A stretch of 64,000 nt of DNA from positions 540,893-604,892 of the forward strand of contig NZ_QUNO01000006.1 of the NCBI RefSeq assembly GCF_003387475.1, in the 5' to 3' direction. Both the position numbers and the translations under genes were made by a program. Of the stretch, positions 45,856 to 55,360 are shown one piece after another. The stretch's first letter is position 1. Each line of letters starts with the position of its first letter. Below the pieces are notes generated by a model. That model made no database searches, was not told the origin of the DNA, and worked only from the letters and a program-made list of their open reading frames with translations. This DNA is from Kutzneria buriramensis (GTDB lineage Bacteria > Actinomycetota > Actinomycetes > Mycobacteriales > Pseudonocardiaceae).

Positions 45856-45886
45856 GGGGCCGTGATTCCGGTGGAATCACGGCCCC
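45856..45886 (+). terminator. Strong hairpin after lsr2
   Basis: Perfect 14-bp stem GGGGCCGTGATTCC / GGAATCACGGCCCC with the 3-base loop GGT, 25 bases after the lsr2 stop. Confidence 0.85.
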
Positions 45887-45944
45887 ATACGGTCCGGTGC
45901 CTTTCGGTTCCCATCAGCGAAGTTGAAGGCGACCCGCATGCACC

Positions 45945-46184
45945 CTAGCGCCACGGCCGAGCCACCGAGGACATCGACTTCACCAGCCGCGTGGAGAAGT
46001 AGATCAGGAGAGTAGAAGCGCGCGGTGAGTAACCGCTGGCCCACGAGCTGCGACGACCGGCCACCAGCCCGGCTGACCGGAGTTCGACGGCTGGGCCGCC
46101 GCGGTCGGCCAGCACCAGCGCGGCGAACGTCGACCGGCAGTGATTGCCCAGGCAGGCGGTCAGGATCCGGCGCGGTCGGCTCAC
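45945..46184 (-). pseudogene. Truncated low-molecular-weight phosphatase-like fragment
   Basis: From a GTG at 46184 the frame gives RRILTACLGNHCRSTFAALV and then ELRSAGL. The CX5R loop (CLGNHCRS) and the following helix are those of low-molecular-weight protein tyrosine phosphatases. After about 50 residues the similarity ends, and the stop comes at residue 79 (family length about 150). The catalytic Asp near the C-terminus is missing. Confidence 0.6.
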
Positions 46185-46469
46185 TGCACTCCTCCCGCGG
46201 CCGTCACGTCGGCGGTTTCCGGGCTGACCTCGGGGACAACGGTCATGCCCACGTCCGGCGACGTTCCGGAGTTCGCCGTGGTGCTGGAGAACCTGTTCGT
46301 CCGGCCCGGCCCGGCGCCGTCGGACTACCTGGACCACGCCGTTGAACCGGTCGCTTGGGCCCAGCCCACGCTGCCGCCCGGCGAGCGCCGTCCACCCTCG
46401 TTGGGCGCCTACGGTCGGCAGCGCCTTCGCCACCACCGACGGTTCTCCGGACGCTGATGGGAGACTCAT

Positions 46470-47060
46470 TTGGTGAACCAGCCCGAGCCGCCGGAGACCA
46501 CCACACCGCCGCCGGAGGTCACCACATCCCGGGCGACGATCACCGCTGCCAAGATCGCTCTGATTGGCACGACCCTGGCCGCGGTGATCGGGGCGACAAC
46601 CGCTATCACGGTGGCGTTGGTGCAGCGGAGCGACCCGCCCACACCCAGCCCCATCGTTCGCGCCAGTGGGACGAACGCGCTGTCCGCACCATCGACACCA
46701 CTGCCGACAACGTCGTCGTTGACGCTGCCGCAGTCGGCCTCCAGCACGACGCCAGCGGTCACCTATCAGTGCGCCGGCGCGGCTCCCACCGTCGCTATCA
46801 GCTACCAGGCGCCAGCAGGAAACTTCCAATACGCCAGCAGCCTGCCGTTCACCGCGCACGACGACAGCGTCCCGGCGACCGACTCCGGGGGCTACCTGCT
46901 AAGGGCTCAACTCAGGGGCGGCGGTGGTCAGGTGACCTGCACGCTCACCGTGACCGACTCCGGCAAGGTCACCACCACCAGCGGCACGGCGCGCGGCGCC
47001 GACAATGGAGTCGACCTCCTCATCTGCGCCGATGGGGACCACTACTGGAAGATCTGCTGA
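46470..47060 (+). CDS. Single-pass membrane protein with extracellular domain
   Basis: 196 residues from a GTG with GGGAGA upstream. A Pro/Thr-rich N-terminus is followed by one TM helix at about 25-50 (AAKIALIGTTLAAVIGATTA), then a Ser/Thr/Pro linker and a C-terminal beta-rich domain with three Cys (VTYQCAG; VTCTLTV; LICADGD). It is probably exposed outside. No family recognised. Confidence 0.65.
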   Translation: MVNQPEPPETTTPPPEVTTSRATITAAKIALIGTTLAAVIGATTAITVALVQRSDPPTPSPIVRASGTNALSAPSTPLPTTSSLTLPQSASSTTPAVTYQCAGAAPTVAISYQAPAGNFQYASSLPFTAHDDSVPATDSGGYLLRAQLRGGGGQVTCTLTVTDSGKVTTTSGTARGADNGVDLLICADGDHYWKIC

Positions 47061-47372
47061 GGAGGTCCGAGATCGCACCGAATCCGAAACCTAGACGCGA
47101 ACAACTCGACCCGGATCCGTTCGGACCTACTTTTCGGAGGGCAGGTCAGGCACATGCTCACCCGCAAGGTTCGTCCGGAAAGGACACGAACTCGGCCGGT
47201 TCTGGCACGTCAGCGGCGGAGGCTGGCCGAGTCTTCAGTGGAGTTGGCCTGCGGTCTGGCGGCGTGTTGCCGCAGGCCGGTAGCTCCCGGTTCGCGGTCG
47301 TAAACGGCGCCACCTGGACGCGCATGATGTCGACGAAGCCGACGCGGTGGCCGCTCGACGGTCAGGATTCGT
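47061..47372. other. Gene-free stretch
   Basis: No supported gene or repeat between the membrane protein gene and the convergent PIN gene. Confidence 0.4.
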
Positions 47373-48566
47373 CTATGACGGGGCCTCGGTTGGCTCGGCG
47401 GAATCCAGCCAGCACTCCTCGATTGCGGTGCCGTCAGCGTTGAGGGTCAAGCGGAAGGTCAGTGTGGCGTCGTGGTGCTCCCACACGTGCATGTAGTGGT
47501 CATTCCAGTCCGCATCCCGGATATCGACCTCGGTTCGGCCATCGTCGGCGTAGACGTCGCCCTTGAAGGCGAACCCGTCCAACGTGACCTTGGCCCGAAC
47601 GCTCGCCGTGAACTCGGTCCAGTCGCCGTCTTCCGGTGCGTAGGCCAGGGTCGCGTAGTCGAGCCCGATGACCACCACGTCCACCGGATCCTCTTCGAGG
47701 ATCGTGAGGAACTGCCAGCCTTCCGACATGTTCAGGCCCCAGCGGCCGGGCGTTGGGGGCTCCATCTTGAGGACGATGACGTCCACACAGGCAGCGAGCG
47801 CGTCGCTAACGATGTCTTCGCCCGGTCGCTCGACCGTCGCCTGCTCGGCCGCCGGCTGTTGGTTCTGATCGGCTTCGGCGGCGACGCGACGTTCCAGGTC
47901 CTCGACGCGGGCTCCCACCTCGTTCACCGACTGGGCCACCGCCGCCACAATGGTCGGCGACACATCTGCGAGTTCGTCCAGCAACGCGGGCAGCAGGGCG
48001 GCCGGTCGGCCTGTGCAGAAGTCGCTCGTGTTGTTGGTGACGAACACGACCCCCGCGTAGCCGTCTGCGGCGATGTCGAGCAGGGAATGCCAGATCAGGA
48101 CATCGCGATAGCCGTCATGCCCCACTGAATCGAACGGCTTGCGCCCTGCCAACGCCCGGGTGAGCACGACCTGATGACTCACTGTGGGAACGGGGATGAG
48201 CAGCGCCCCCAGCTCGTTGAGCCGGTCCCGCAACTCGGTCTCGTAGTCGGCGACCAAGTTCTGCACAAGCGTGGTCAGATCTTGCCTCTTGGTCGGCAAC
48301 CCCAGCTTCAGAAGCTGTTCGATACGGGACAGCTTGACCTCGACAAGGTCTCGCACGAGGTCGTTTGCGTCGTGGTGGCGGCCGCGGACGACCTCCTGCA
48401 CGACGACCTCCGGGACGTAGAGGTCGATGCGGCCGTGCACGACCAGGTTGCGCAATTCGTCCCACGAACGGCCCGTCAGCCGCCACTGGTGCCACATCGC
48501 GTTCGAGTCGATCACCACCGCGATGGTTCCGGCGGTCTTCGCTGGATCAACAGGAGCGGCGGCCAT
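47373..48566 (-). CDS. PIN-domain protein (DUF4935-like) with C-terminal extension
   Basis: 397 residues. The PIN domain (about 15-205) shows VVIDSNAMWHQW (first Asp), a Glu-containing helix (YVPEVVVQEVVRG) and GYRDVLIWHSLLDIA followed by GVVFVTNNTSDF (Asp pair), so the acidic site for RNA cleavage looks complete. A C-terminal domain of about 150 residues after an acidic linker (FLTILEEDPVDVVVIGLDY) is beta-rich and resembles the regulatory part seen in DUF4935 proteins. No antitoxin-like gene is next to it. Confidence 0.8.
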   Translation of the reverse strand: MAAAPVDPAKTAGTIAVVIDSNAMWHQWRLTGRSWDELRNLVVHGRIDLYVPEVVVQEVVRGRHHDANDLVRDLVEVKLSRIEQLLKLGLPTKRQDLTTLVQNLVADYETELRDRLNELGALLIPVPTVSHQVVLTRALAGRKPFDSVGHDGYRDVLIWHSLLDIAADGYAGVVFVTNNTSDFCTGRPAALLPALLDELADVSPTIVAAVAQSVNEVGARVEDLERRVAAEADQNQQPAAEQATVERPGEDIVSDALAACVDVIVLKMEPPTPGRWGLNMSEGWQFLTILEEDPVDVVVIGLDYATLAYAPEDGDWTEFTASVRAKVTLDGFAFKGDVYADDGRTEVDIRDADWNDHYMHVWEHHDATLTFRLTLNADGTAIEECWLDSAEPTEAPS

Positions 48567-48665
48567 CGCTACAGGATAGGTGCCACGACCAGGCCGGCTC
48601 CGCCACGGTGCGAGGGACCCGGCCGGTGCGCCGCCGCCGTCATGTTGTCCATCGTGTGGCAGCTG

Positions 48666-49745
48666 TCAGCTTCGGGTGTCGGGCTCCAAACGCCCGTCCA
48701 GGACCCGCCGCGCGATGTCGGCGTAGCGGATCGCGGTGGTGAAGTGCAGGTTGAACATCACCGCCAGGTGCAGCGGGTCGGCGCCGGTCGCCAGCGCCTC
48801 CTGCAAGACGCGGTCCCCGCGGATCAGTTCGAGGTGGACGCCGCGCAGCAGCAGGTGCTTTTTCAGGTAGTAGTGGCTGACCGGGCCGAGGCCCAGCGCG
48901 GTCATTCGCGAAACCAGGACGTGGCGGTTAGCCGTGTGCGGCCAGGTGGCGCGGCGGTGCTCCATCCACGCGAGCAGGACGGCGTGCGCCAGCTCGCCGA
49001 GTCGCTGACGGTTGCCAGCGATGGTGATCCGCCGGTTGGCCAGGTCGACGTCGTCGAGGGTGAGTTCCCGGATGGACTTCGCGCGGGCGGCGTGCACGGC
49101 CGCGAGCGCGACGACCAGCCGTTGCGCCGGCGTCTCGGCGATCTGTTCGTCGGTCATCGGCATGGCGGTGCGCTGGACGTCCCGGCCGACGTTGAGGTGC
49201 CGGGCCGGGTCGGCGAACACAAGCCGGTGCTTGCGCGCGAACCGCATCAGCGACCGCAACGCGGTGATGGCGTTGCGCAGCTGATGGCCGCGCAACGGCG
49301 CCAGCGCGGTGTCCACGTCGGCCTTGGTGACCTCGCGCAGGCGCGTCCGGGTCGACGACCAGCCCTCGATGAGCGGGCGGACCTGTCCGAAGTAGACGTA
49401 GAGGCTGGCCTGCGACCGCGGCTGGGTGCGCTCGTCGCCGTCGAGCATCCAGAGCAGCCAGGCCCGGACGTCGTCGCGGAAGCCCGGCGGCAGCGTGCCG
49501 GACTTGGTGTCGATCCAGGTCCGGATCGCGCGGGGCCGGTCGTCGTCGAGCAGGTCGAGGTCGGTGAGGACGTCGACGACGCGCGGCGCGGACATGCGCG
49601 GCGCCCAGCAGCGGGCGATTTCGCTGTAGGGCACCCGCTCGCCGGCGGGCCGGTTGGCGAACAGCAGGACCAGGGCCGTGCTGGTGGACTTGAGCGTGTC
49701 GACGGGCCAGCCGCGCTCCTCGCTCAACCGGGCGGCGCGCTGCAT
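48666..49745 (-). CDS. Tyrosine recombinase/integrase-like protein, possibly N-terminally truncated
   Basis: 359 residues. A helical N-terminal core-binding region (RLREVTKADVDTALAPL) is followed by a catalytic-type domain: RAKSIRELTLDDVDLANRRI (Arg I region) and ISRM...LGPVSHYYLKK (His-x-x-Lys in place of HxxR). The C-terminal end is AIRYADIARRVL, where a Tyr is present. Many related actinobacterial proteins are longer, so the start may be lost. Lies next to other accessory genes and may mark a former mobile element. Confidence 0.65.
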   Translation of the reverse strand: MQRAARLSEERGWPVDTLKSTSTALVLLFANRPAGERVPYSEIARCWAPRMSAPRVVDVLTDLDLLDDDRPRAIRTWIDTKSGTLPPGFRDDVRAWLLWMLDGDERTQPRSQASLYVYFGQVRPLIEGWSSTRTRLREVTKADVDTALAPLRGHQLRNAITALRSLMRFARKHRLVFADPARHLNVGRDVQRTAMPMTDEQIAETPAQRLVVALAAVHAARAKSIRELTLDDVDLANRRITIAGNRQRLGELAHAVLLAWMEHRRATWPHTANRHVLVSRMTALGLGPVSHYYLKKHLLLRGVHLELIRGDRVLQEALATGADPLHLAVMFNLHFTTAIRYADIARRVLDGRLEPDTRS

Positions 49746-50000
49746 CGCGCCGGCGACCCGGCCGTCGAGGACGGCCGGCCGCCCCGGAAACCGGTGCCCG
49801 CCGGGTTCTGCGATCCGCCGCTGACCACCCTCGCCCTGCCACTTCGCGCGATGGCCACTGGGGCCGTCCTGGAGTTACACCAGCATCGACCACACCTCGG
49901 TCGCGTCCGATCCCTCCCAGCGCAGCTCGTGGTCCGGGAGGCGACGCGCTCTCGGCTGGGAGGCTGGGTCGGGATGGCCTCCCGGCCGAGGGGGGATCTG

Positions 50001-50879
50001 TCAGTGGGAGTCGGCCCAGGGGATGTCTGAGCCGTGGGCGGCGGCGTCGGAGTGGTCGGTGGTCGCGGCGTTGTCCTTCTGCGGCCGCACGTCGGCCAGT
50101 CGGCTTTCCAGGGCCGAGGTGATCGCGGTCCACGAGTCGGTGCCCAGGACCAGGCGGAGCGGGGCGGGTTCCTGGTCGACGCTGGCGATCATGGTGGCGG
50201 CCATCCGCTCGGGATCGCCGAACACGATCGAGTTGGGCACACCCTCGCGGAACGCGCGAACCTGGGCGGCGGGGGTGCCGTCGTAGGCGTTGAGCGGGGT
50301 GCCGAAGCGCAGCCCGCCCTGGCCGAACTTCGTGCGCGCGCCGCCGGGCTCGACGATGGTGACGCCGATGCCGAACGGCGCGACCTCGGTGGCCAGCGCC
50401 TCGACAAAGCCCTCCATGCCCCATTTCGTGGCGTGGTAAAGGGATCCGCCCGGGTGCGCGGTCTGACCGCCCACAGAGGACAGTTGCAGGATGCGGCCGC
50501 CGCCGGCCGCGCGCAGATGCGGCAGGACCGCCCGGATCAGCTGGATCGAGCCGAGCAGATTGGTGTCGATCTGGTGGCGCACCTGCTCGTCGGAGGCTTC
50601 CTCAGCCGCGCCGAACAGGCCGTAGCCGGCGTTGCTCACCACCACCTCGGGCCGCCCGAACTCGGCCACGATGGAGTCGACCACCTCGCGGATGCGGGCG
50701 GTGTCGGTCAGGTCGAGCAATGCCGAACGGAACGTGTCACCGTAGTGCTCGGCCAGGTCGGCGACGACGTCGAGCCGGCGGACGGTGCCGGCGACGCGGT
50801 CGCCTCGGACCAGCAGTTGCTCGGCGAGTTGACGGCCGAAGCCGCTGCTCACACCGGTGATGAGCCAGGTTCGTGTCAT
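50001..50879 (-). CDS. SDR-family oxidoreductase
   Basis: 292 residues: TGVSSGFG (TGxxxGxG cofactor loop) at the N-terminus, NAGYG, catalytic Ser in LQLSSVGG, and YHATKWG giving the YxxxK pair. Classical short-chain dehydrogenase; the Arg pattern after the second strand suggests NADP(H). It is divergent from an XRE regulator with about 100 bases between, the usual arrangement for a regulator and its target. Confidence 0.93.
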   Translation of the reverse strand: MTRTWLITGVSSGFGRQLAEQLLVRGDRVAGTVRRLDVVADLAEHYGDTFRSALLDLTDTARIREVVDSIVAEFGRPEVVVSNAGYGLFGAAEEASDEQVRHQIDTNLLGSIQLIRAVLPHLRAAGGGRILQLSSVGGQTAHPGGSLYHATKWGMEGFVEALATEVAPFGIGVTIVEPGGARTKFGQGGLRFGTPLNAYDGTPAAQVRAFREGVPNSIVFGDPERMAATMIASVDQEPAPLRLVLGTDSWTAITSALESRLADVRPQKDNAATTDHSDAAAHGSDIPWADSH

Positions 50880-50981
50880 GCCGCCAGCCTGTCCCGATCG
50901 GACGCCGGCAACCAGCGCCCCGCTGAGAGGGGTGCCGGCAGGGCCACCCTCGTGATCGCCAGAACGCCTATGGTCGGGAGC

Positions 50982-51842
50982 ATGGCGGGGAACCTGATCG
51001 GCGACTATCTCCGCGCGCGCCGCGAGCAGGTGCGACCGGAGGAAGTGGGCATCACCGCGGCCAGCCACCGGCGGGTGCCCGGCCTGCGTCGCGACGAACT
51101 GGCCATGCTGGCCGGCATCAGCACCGAGTACTACACCCGGCTGGAGCAGGGCCGCGACCGGCATCCCTCGGCCCAGGTGCTGGACGCTATCGCCCGCGCG
51201 CTGGGCCTGAACGCCGAGGCCGTCGCGCACCTGCACGACCTCGCCAACCCCGCGCCCCGCCGCCGACGCACCCCGCGTCGCGCCGAGCACGTCCGGCCCA
51301 GCGTGGCCCGGCTGGTCGACTCCTGGCAGCACACGCCCGCCTACGTCCAGGGCCGCTACCACGATGTGCTCGCCGCGAACCGGCTGGCCATGGCGTTATC
51401 CCCGATCTACACGCCGGGCACCAACCTGCTGCGGGCCGTGCTGCTCGACCCGTCGGCCCAGGCGCTGCTCGACGAGGCGGAGGCCAACATCGGCGCAATG
51501 ATCGCGCTGCTGCGGGCCTCGGCCGGCGCGGATGTGGACGACCCTCGGCTGACCGAATTGGTCGGCGAACTGTCGGTGAAAAGCGACGTATTCCGCCGGC
51601 TGTGGGCGCGGCACGAGGTACGCCGCCATCCCGGCAGCGGCACCCACCACATCCAACACCCGCAGGTCGGCGCGCTGGAACTGCGGTACGACAAGTTCGC
51701 AATCGCCGACACCCAGGACCAGATGCTGGTGGTCTACCAGGCCGAACCCCATTCCCCGTCGGCCGAACGGCTGTCCCTGCTGACTGCCCTGGCCACCGAT
51801 CTCAACGAGAACGAGCCGCAGGACGTCAACCGGCCCACGTAG
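50982..51842 (+). CDS. XRE-family regulator (MmyB-like)
   Basis: 286 residues: N-terminal HTH (RRVPGLRRDELAMLAGISTEY and YTRLEQGRDRHPS) followed by the MmyB-like ligand domain ending in WARHEVRRHPGSG and HPQVGALELRYDKF. These regulators usually repress a divergent SDR or oxidoreductase gene; here that is the gene at 50001-50879. An ATG at 50970 is an alternative start. Confidence 0.93.
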   Translation: MAGNLIGDYLRARREQVRPEEVGITAASHRRVPGLRRDELAMLAGISTEYYTRLEQGRDRHPSAQVLDAIARALGLNAEAVAHLHDLANPAPRRRRTPRRAEHVRPSVARLVDSWQHTPAYVQGRYHDVLAANRLAMALSPIYTPGTNLLRAVLLDPSAQALLDEAEANIGAMIALLRASAGADVDDPRLTELVGELSVKSDVFRRLWARHEVRRHPGSGTHHIQHPQVGALELRYDKFAIADTQDQMLVVYQAEPHSPSAERLSLLTALATDLNENEPQDVNRPT

Positions 51843-52350
51843 TGCTCGCGCGGGCAGGGCGCTCGATCAGGGAACTGGCCCCGGGTGCGGGTTTCCCGCA
51901 GCGGCACAGCGCGTGCCTGAGCGTCGCGAGCCGAGCAGACCTATTTGCGCGGGCCCTTAGTGAACATCCGCTCTTGCCGCGGACCGGAAGTTGAACGCGG
52001 GAGCGCTGAGCGCTCACGAAAATGTGACAACTTCGGTGAGAATCCGGCGCGTTCGGCCTCGGTCAACTTGTCACGCCGCTGGTGAGAGCTGGTCTGTGCC
52101 GACATGATCGTTGAGACGGTCCTCCGTCGGGCACCGGACCTTGGTGGTAGCTCGCGTCCTTGTCGACAACTTCGTCTCAGCAAAGTTGTCATCACGCAAG
52201 CCAGAGGTGCGGTGCGATGACAAGATCGATGAGGACGGACACCGGAAGAACCGCCGCGGTCGCGCCCCTGGCCGACCTTTGTGGGGGTTCCAGAAGTCGG
52301 TCCACACGTCCGACCTGCGGCAACGGGCACGTGACGGGCATGGCATGATC
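51843..52350. other. Gene-free stretch
   Basis: Nothing convincing. It may hold the lost body of the NmrA-like gene whose 5' end is at 52351-52493. Confidence 0.4.
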
Positions 52351-52493
52351 GCCAGCCATGGCGTCTCCGGCAGGTCCGACCCGTCGATTCGCCACGAGAC
52401 AGCCGTCACCTGCTCGCCGGCTGCCGCGAGCGTCGCCACCAGGGGCCGCCCGACATTCCCCGCCGCCCCGGTCACGGCCACACTGGACGGCAT
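52351..52493 (-). pseudogene. 5' fragment of NmrA/NAD(P)-binding gene
   Basis: From the ATG at 52493 the frame gives SSVAVTGAAGNVGRPLVATL followed by GEQVTAVSW, the Rossmann start (GxxGxxG) of an atypical SDR. Similarity ends after about 45 residues. Confidence 0.6.
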
Positions 52494-52551
52494 CGACACG
52501 CGCACTACGTGACAGTCCAGCGCGTGATTGCCGCACCGCATAGAAACACTA

Positions 52552-52582
52552 GGGACCCTCGACAATTCCTGTCGAGGGTCCC
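52552..52582. terminator. Hairpin, bidirectional-type terminator
   Basis: Perfect 13-bp stem GGGACCCTCGACA / TGTCGAGGGTCCC with a 5-base loop. No complete gene ends next to it, so its transcript is unclear. Confidence 0.6.
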
Positions 52583-52958
52583 TGTCGTCCGAGGGTACCC
52601 GGTCTGACACCGCCGCAGTGCCGTCTATCAGAGTCACCACGTGCTATTAGAGTCACGACATGTTGACGATTAGCGCACCCTCAGTCCAGCCTCTCCTTCT
52701 GAAGCCTTCCCGGGATCGCAAAGCGCTGGCTACCACAACCAGCTTTGTGGTGCTACACGAAAAGCAGTCGTACCTGACACGAACTGACACGTTGCCGGCA
52801 GGTGAGATGCCGATACCAACGAACTACTGTCAGACCGCGGCGTTGCGCCCGACACCGTTGTTATTCATCATCTTGGAACACCGCCAGGAACCCCTGGTTT
52901 CCCTGAGTGACATGACCTCAGGGTCGGACCCCAGCTTCTTACCGATGGCTACGACCGA
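52583..52958. other. Gene-free stretch
   Basis: Less GC-rich than its surroundings. An open plus-strand frame (52660-52971) has no family features and was not accepted as a gene. Confidence 0.4.
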
Positions 52959-53435
52959 TCAGCAGCTGTAGTGCTGCATGGTCTTGAAAATGTCGATGCT
53001 GTTGAAGTCCGCCGGGTTAAAAAGGAAGTGAGCACCCCAGTGGTAGCGTGGCGGCGGGTTGCCGCTGTTCATGCGCGGGCTATCGAACGTGCCCACACCG
53101 AACAGGTGGAACCCAGCCGTGGTGTAGAAATCGAAGCTGGAGTGCCAGATGTCACCGAAAACCGTGTGGTAGGTGAGCGTGTCTGCGCTCCAGTCCCCCG
53201 TTCCGTCGGAGCGGATGACTATGGTTCCGTTGTCCTGCTGGCAGTCACCCACGTGCAACTCGTCCCAAACCGCCGACTTCTCGTCGAGCGTGCTCGTGAC
53301 GCGCGCAGGGCTGGCGGGGCTGGGGTGTGCCCCGGTCGGAACGGTGGCCTGCGCGGCCGGAATACTGGCCAGCAGCGCCGCGCCGGCAGCAGTGATGGCG
53401 AGAATCGCGTTAAGCCCCCAGAAATTACCCTTCAT
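52959..53435 (-). CDS. Small secreted protein, DUF6294-like
   Basis: 158 residues: signal peptide (LNAILAITAAGAALLASIPA, cut after AQA), then a mature domain with HVGDCQQDNGTIVIRSDGTG, a Trp-rich middle and RYHWGAHFLFNPADF ending in a C-terminal Cys. The two Cys at the start and end of the domain fit the DUF6294 family of small actinomycete exoproteins. Function unknown. Confidence 0.7.
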   Translation of the reverse strand: MKGNFWGLNAILAITAAGAALLASIPAAQATVPTGAHPSPASPARVTSTLDEKSAVWDELHVGDCQQDNGTIVIRSDGTGDWSADTLTYHTVFGDIWHSSFDFYTTAGFHLFGVGTFDSPRMNSGNPPPRYHWGAHFLFNPADFNSIDIFKTMQHYSC

Positions 53436-54378
53436 GAATTCCTCCCCAGATACTAGTGGAAATGTAAGGTTGCACCCGGTTGCTCGGTGGAGAAACTTAG
53501 TTTCTCCTTAGCGAACGGTCACATGAGTTAATCGGGTGGGCTTGCTGGGCAGAGAACCGCTCATGACAGTGAAACGCTAGCAATGGTTATTTAGGACGCC
53601 CATCCTGCTTCATGCAGCCGCGGGTCAAGGCCGATTTAACATGATCATCTGAGGTTCCGACCCAGCGTTAAGCCTTCAGCGCATCCGACTCCTTCGTCAA
53701 TCGGCCATACCAGCTTTACGGGCATAGGGAAGAGTCGATCGTCACCATATGCCTAGACTTAAACACCACTTAACCTAAGTTAATCTCGAAGGTTCCGCTC
53801 CACAACCTCACCCGTTGACCATGGCGATTGAGTCAATCCCGCGACCGGGCGCTCCTGCGGGCCGCTTGCAGTCAGCCGCGGACAATCGCAGGTCGCAAGC
53901 TTGATCAGTTTTAGCTAAGCGACTTCTAGCTAAGTGACATTACACCGATGCGGGGTGGGCCTTGTTATAGACGTTTGCACATCTTCTTCCTCCTCTGCCT
54001 GGCTAGAAGTATGGGTACCGCCAAGGCGTGCACATACTTCCTGTCGACACATTCAACCTGCGCCCCCCATCCTGTCGGCGCAAGGGGCCAATTTTCTGAC
54101 GCCTTATGCCAACAGGGAGTGCCGGTTGAGTGTCACAGCAAATACGCGGGTGGCAATTATTGGTCGTTGTCACACTCCTGTCAGTCGGTCGTCTCGGCAT
54201 AGCAGGCCGTCAGAGCACGCAAGAAATGCACCTGACAATTGCAACAGACACCGCCCAGTGCGCAACGGAGTTTTGGCACGAAACAATAAGAACTTGGCAT
54301 GAAATTGGTTAAGTTCCAATTTTAATCCCCAAGTGGCGGGTTTATGAATCATGTTGCCCATTCGTCGCTAGACGAAAC
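53436..54378. other. Stretch of about 940 bases, lower GC, without a supported gene
   Basis: Noticeably AT-richer than the rest of the window, with many stops in all frames. It is bounded on the right by Tn3-family relics, so it is probably foreign or decayed DNA. Confidence 0.5.
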
Positions 54379-54480
54379 AGCTACAGGGCAAGCAGTCCAA
54401 GCTGACCACCCGCCAGCAGGCCCACCTGGTCGAGCTGCATAGCGCCGGCGCACACACCGTGGTCGAGCTGGCCGACCCTG
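54379..54480 (+). pseudogene. Resolvase C-terminal HTH relic
   Basis: The frame gives KQSKLTTRQQAHLVELHSAG then HTVVELADP, matching the start of the DNA-binding domain of Tn3-family serine resolvases (KLTPRQ...ELH.AG). The catalytic domain and the end are missing. Confidence 0.55.
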
Positions 54481-54503
54481 CCCCCGGGCCGAAATGCCCC
54501 AGG

Positions 54504-54719
54504 TCAGGCGGCGTCGAGGAGGTGGGCGTTCATGTCCAGGTTGAACCGTCTGTAGAGGTTCACGTGGGACCAGAACAAGGCCGACAGGGCGTGCCGGTCG
54601 GGTTCGGTGAGCCGCCTCGACCAGGCCGGGTCGGCCAGTACCCGCTGCAGCAGGATGGTGTTCAGATAGGTCAGGGGGCCAGCGTGCATCACAGCAGGTG
54701 TTCTCCGAGTCGTGACCAT
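54504..54719 (-). pseudogene. Tn3-family transposase C-terminal relic
   Basis: 71 codons giving TYLNTILLQRVLADPAW and then LSALFWSHVNLYRRFNLDMN, which match the last part of Tn3-type transposases (HxN.xGRxxLDM). The catalytic DDE residues lie outside this fragment. With the resolvase tail it shows that a Tn3-type element once inserted here. Confidence 0.65.
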
Positions 54720-55348
54720 CAGTTACATTCTGGCGACTCATGTGCCCGGTGCGGGCACACCGCGCCAGCGCGAGGAACCTCGATCCGCGTGCGGAAGGCG
54801 CGACCCGTCGTGCTGGCCGGCACGGGCGCGGTCCAGGTGTAGGCGGGTGCGCGCGCGAGTGCGGCGGTGACCAGAGTGCGGCCGTAGCCGAGCCGGCGGC
54901 GCTCGGGTACGACGTGGACGTCGTCGAGGCTGCCGGTACGGCACGACAAGCAGCAGGTCAGGGTTGCGGCGCCCACGGTCACTGCGTCGAGTCGGAGTTC
55001 GATGTGTCCGGTCATCGCCCCGACGGCGGGTGGGAGTGCGACGAGCACCAGGCCACCGGTCGGGGCCGTATCGGCGGGGTGCTGGCGGGTGATGTCCAGG
55101 TGTGCCCATTCGGCGCGGCGGCGGGCGTTCGGCGAGCAGGTTTCCAGGGTGCGGCAGGTCTCGCAGAGGGTGGCGTGTAGCCGGTAGCGGTGGTTGTAGG
55201 TGGCGGTCATCCCGCCGAGTTCGAGACGGTGGCCGCGCAGGCACACCACAGGCTTCCCGGTGCTGGCCGGGCGGATGGGGATGAGATCGCCGTATTCGCC
55301 GCGGGCACCCGAGGGTGGTCCGCCGACGATGCTGGTGGGGTCGGTCAT
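54719..55348 (-). CDS. GNAT-like acetyltransferase with N-terminal Cys-containing segment
   Basis: 209 residues. The N-terminal 85 residues hold several Cys (VCLRGHRLELGG; LCETCRTLETC) that could bind zinc. The C-terminal half has a GNAT acetyl-CoA loop VHVVPERRRLGYGRTLVTAA. It starts 12 bases after the dnaE2 stop on the same strand, so the two are probably co-transcribed. Substrate unknown. Confidence 0.65.
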   Translation of the reverse strand: MTDPTSIVGGPPSGARGEYGDLIPIRPASTGKPVVCLRGHRLELGGMTATYNHRYRLHATLCETCRTLETCSPNARRRAEWAHLDITRQHPADTAPTGGLVLVALPPAVGAMTGHIELRLDAVTVGAATLTCCLSCRTGSLDDVHVVPERRRLGYGRTLVTAALARAPAYTWTAPVPASTTGRAFRTRIEVPRAGAVCPHRAHESPECN

Positions 55349-55360
55349 CGCGCGCCCCTG

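Noticed and set aside
48174..50030. 618-codon plus-strand frame across PIN and recombinase genes
   Set aside because: Spans two genes with family motifs on the other strand; no domains of its own.
52660..52971. 103-codon plus-strand ORF
   Set aside because: No ribosome site and no family features in an AT-richer gap.
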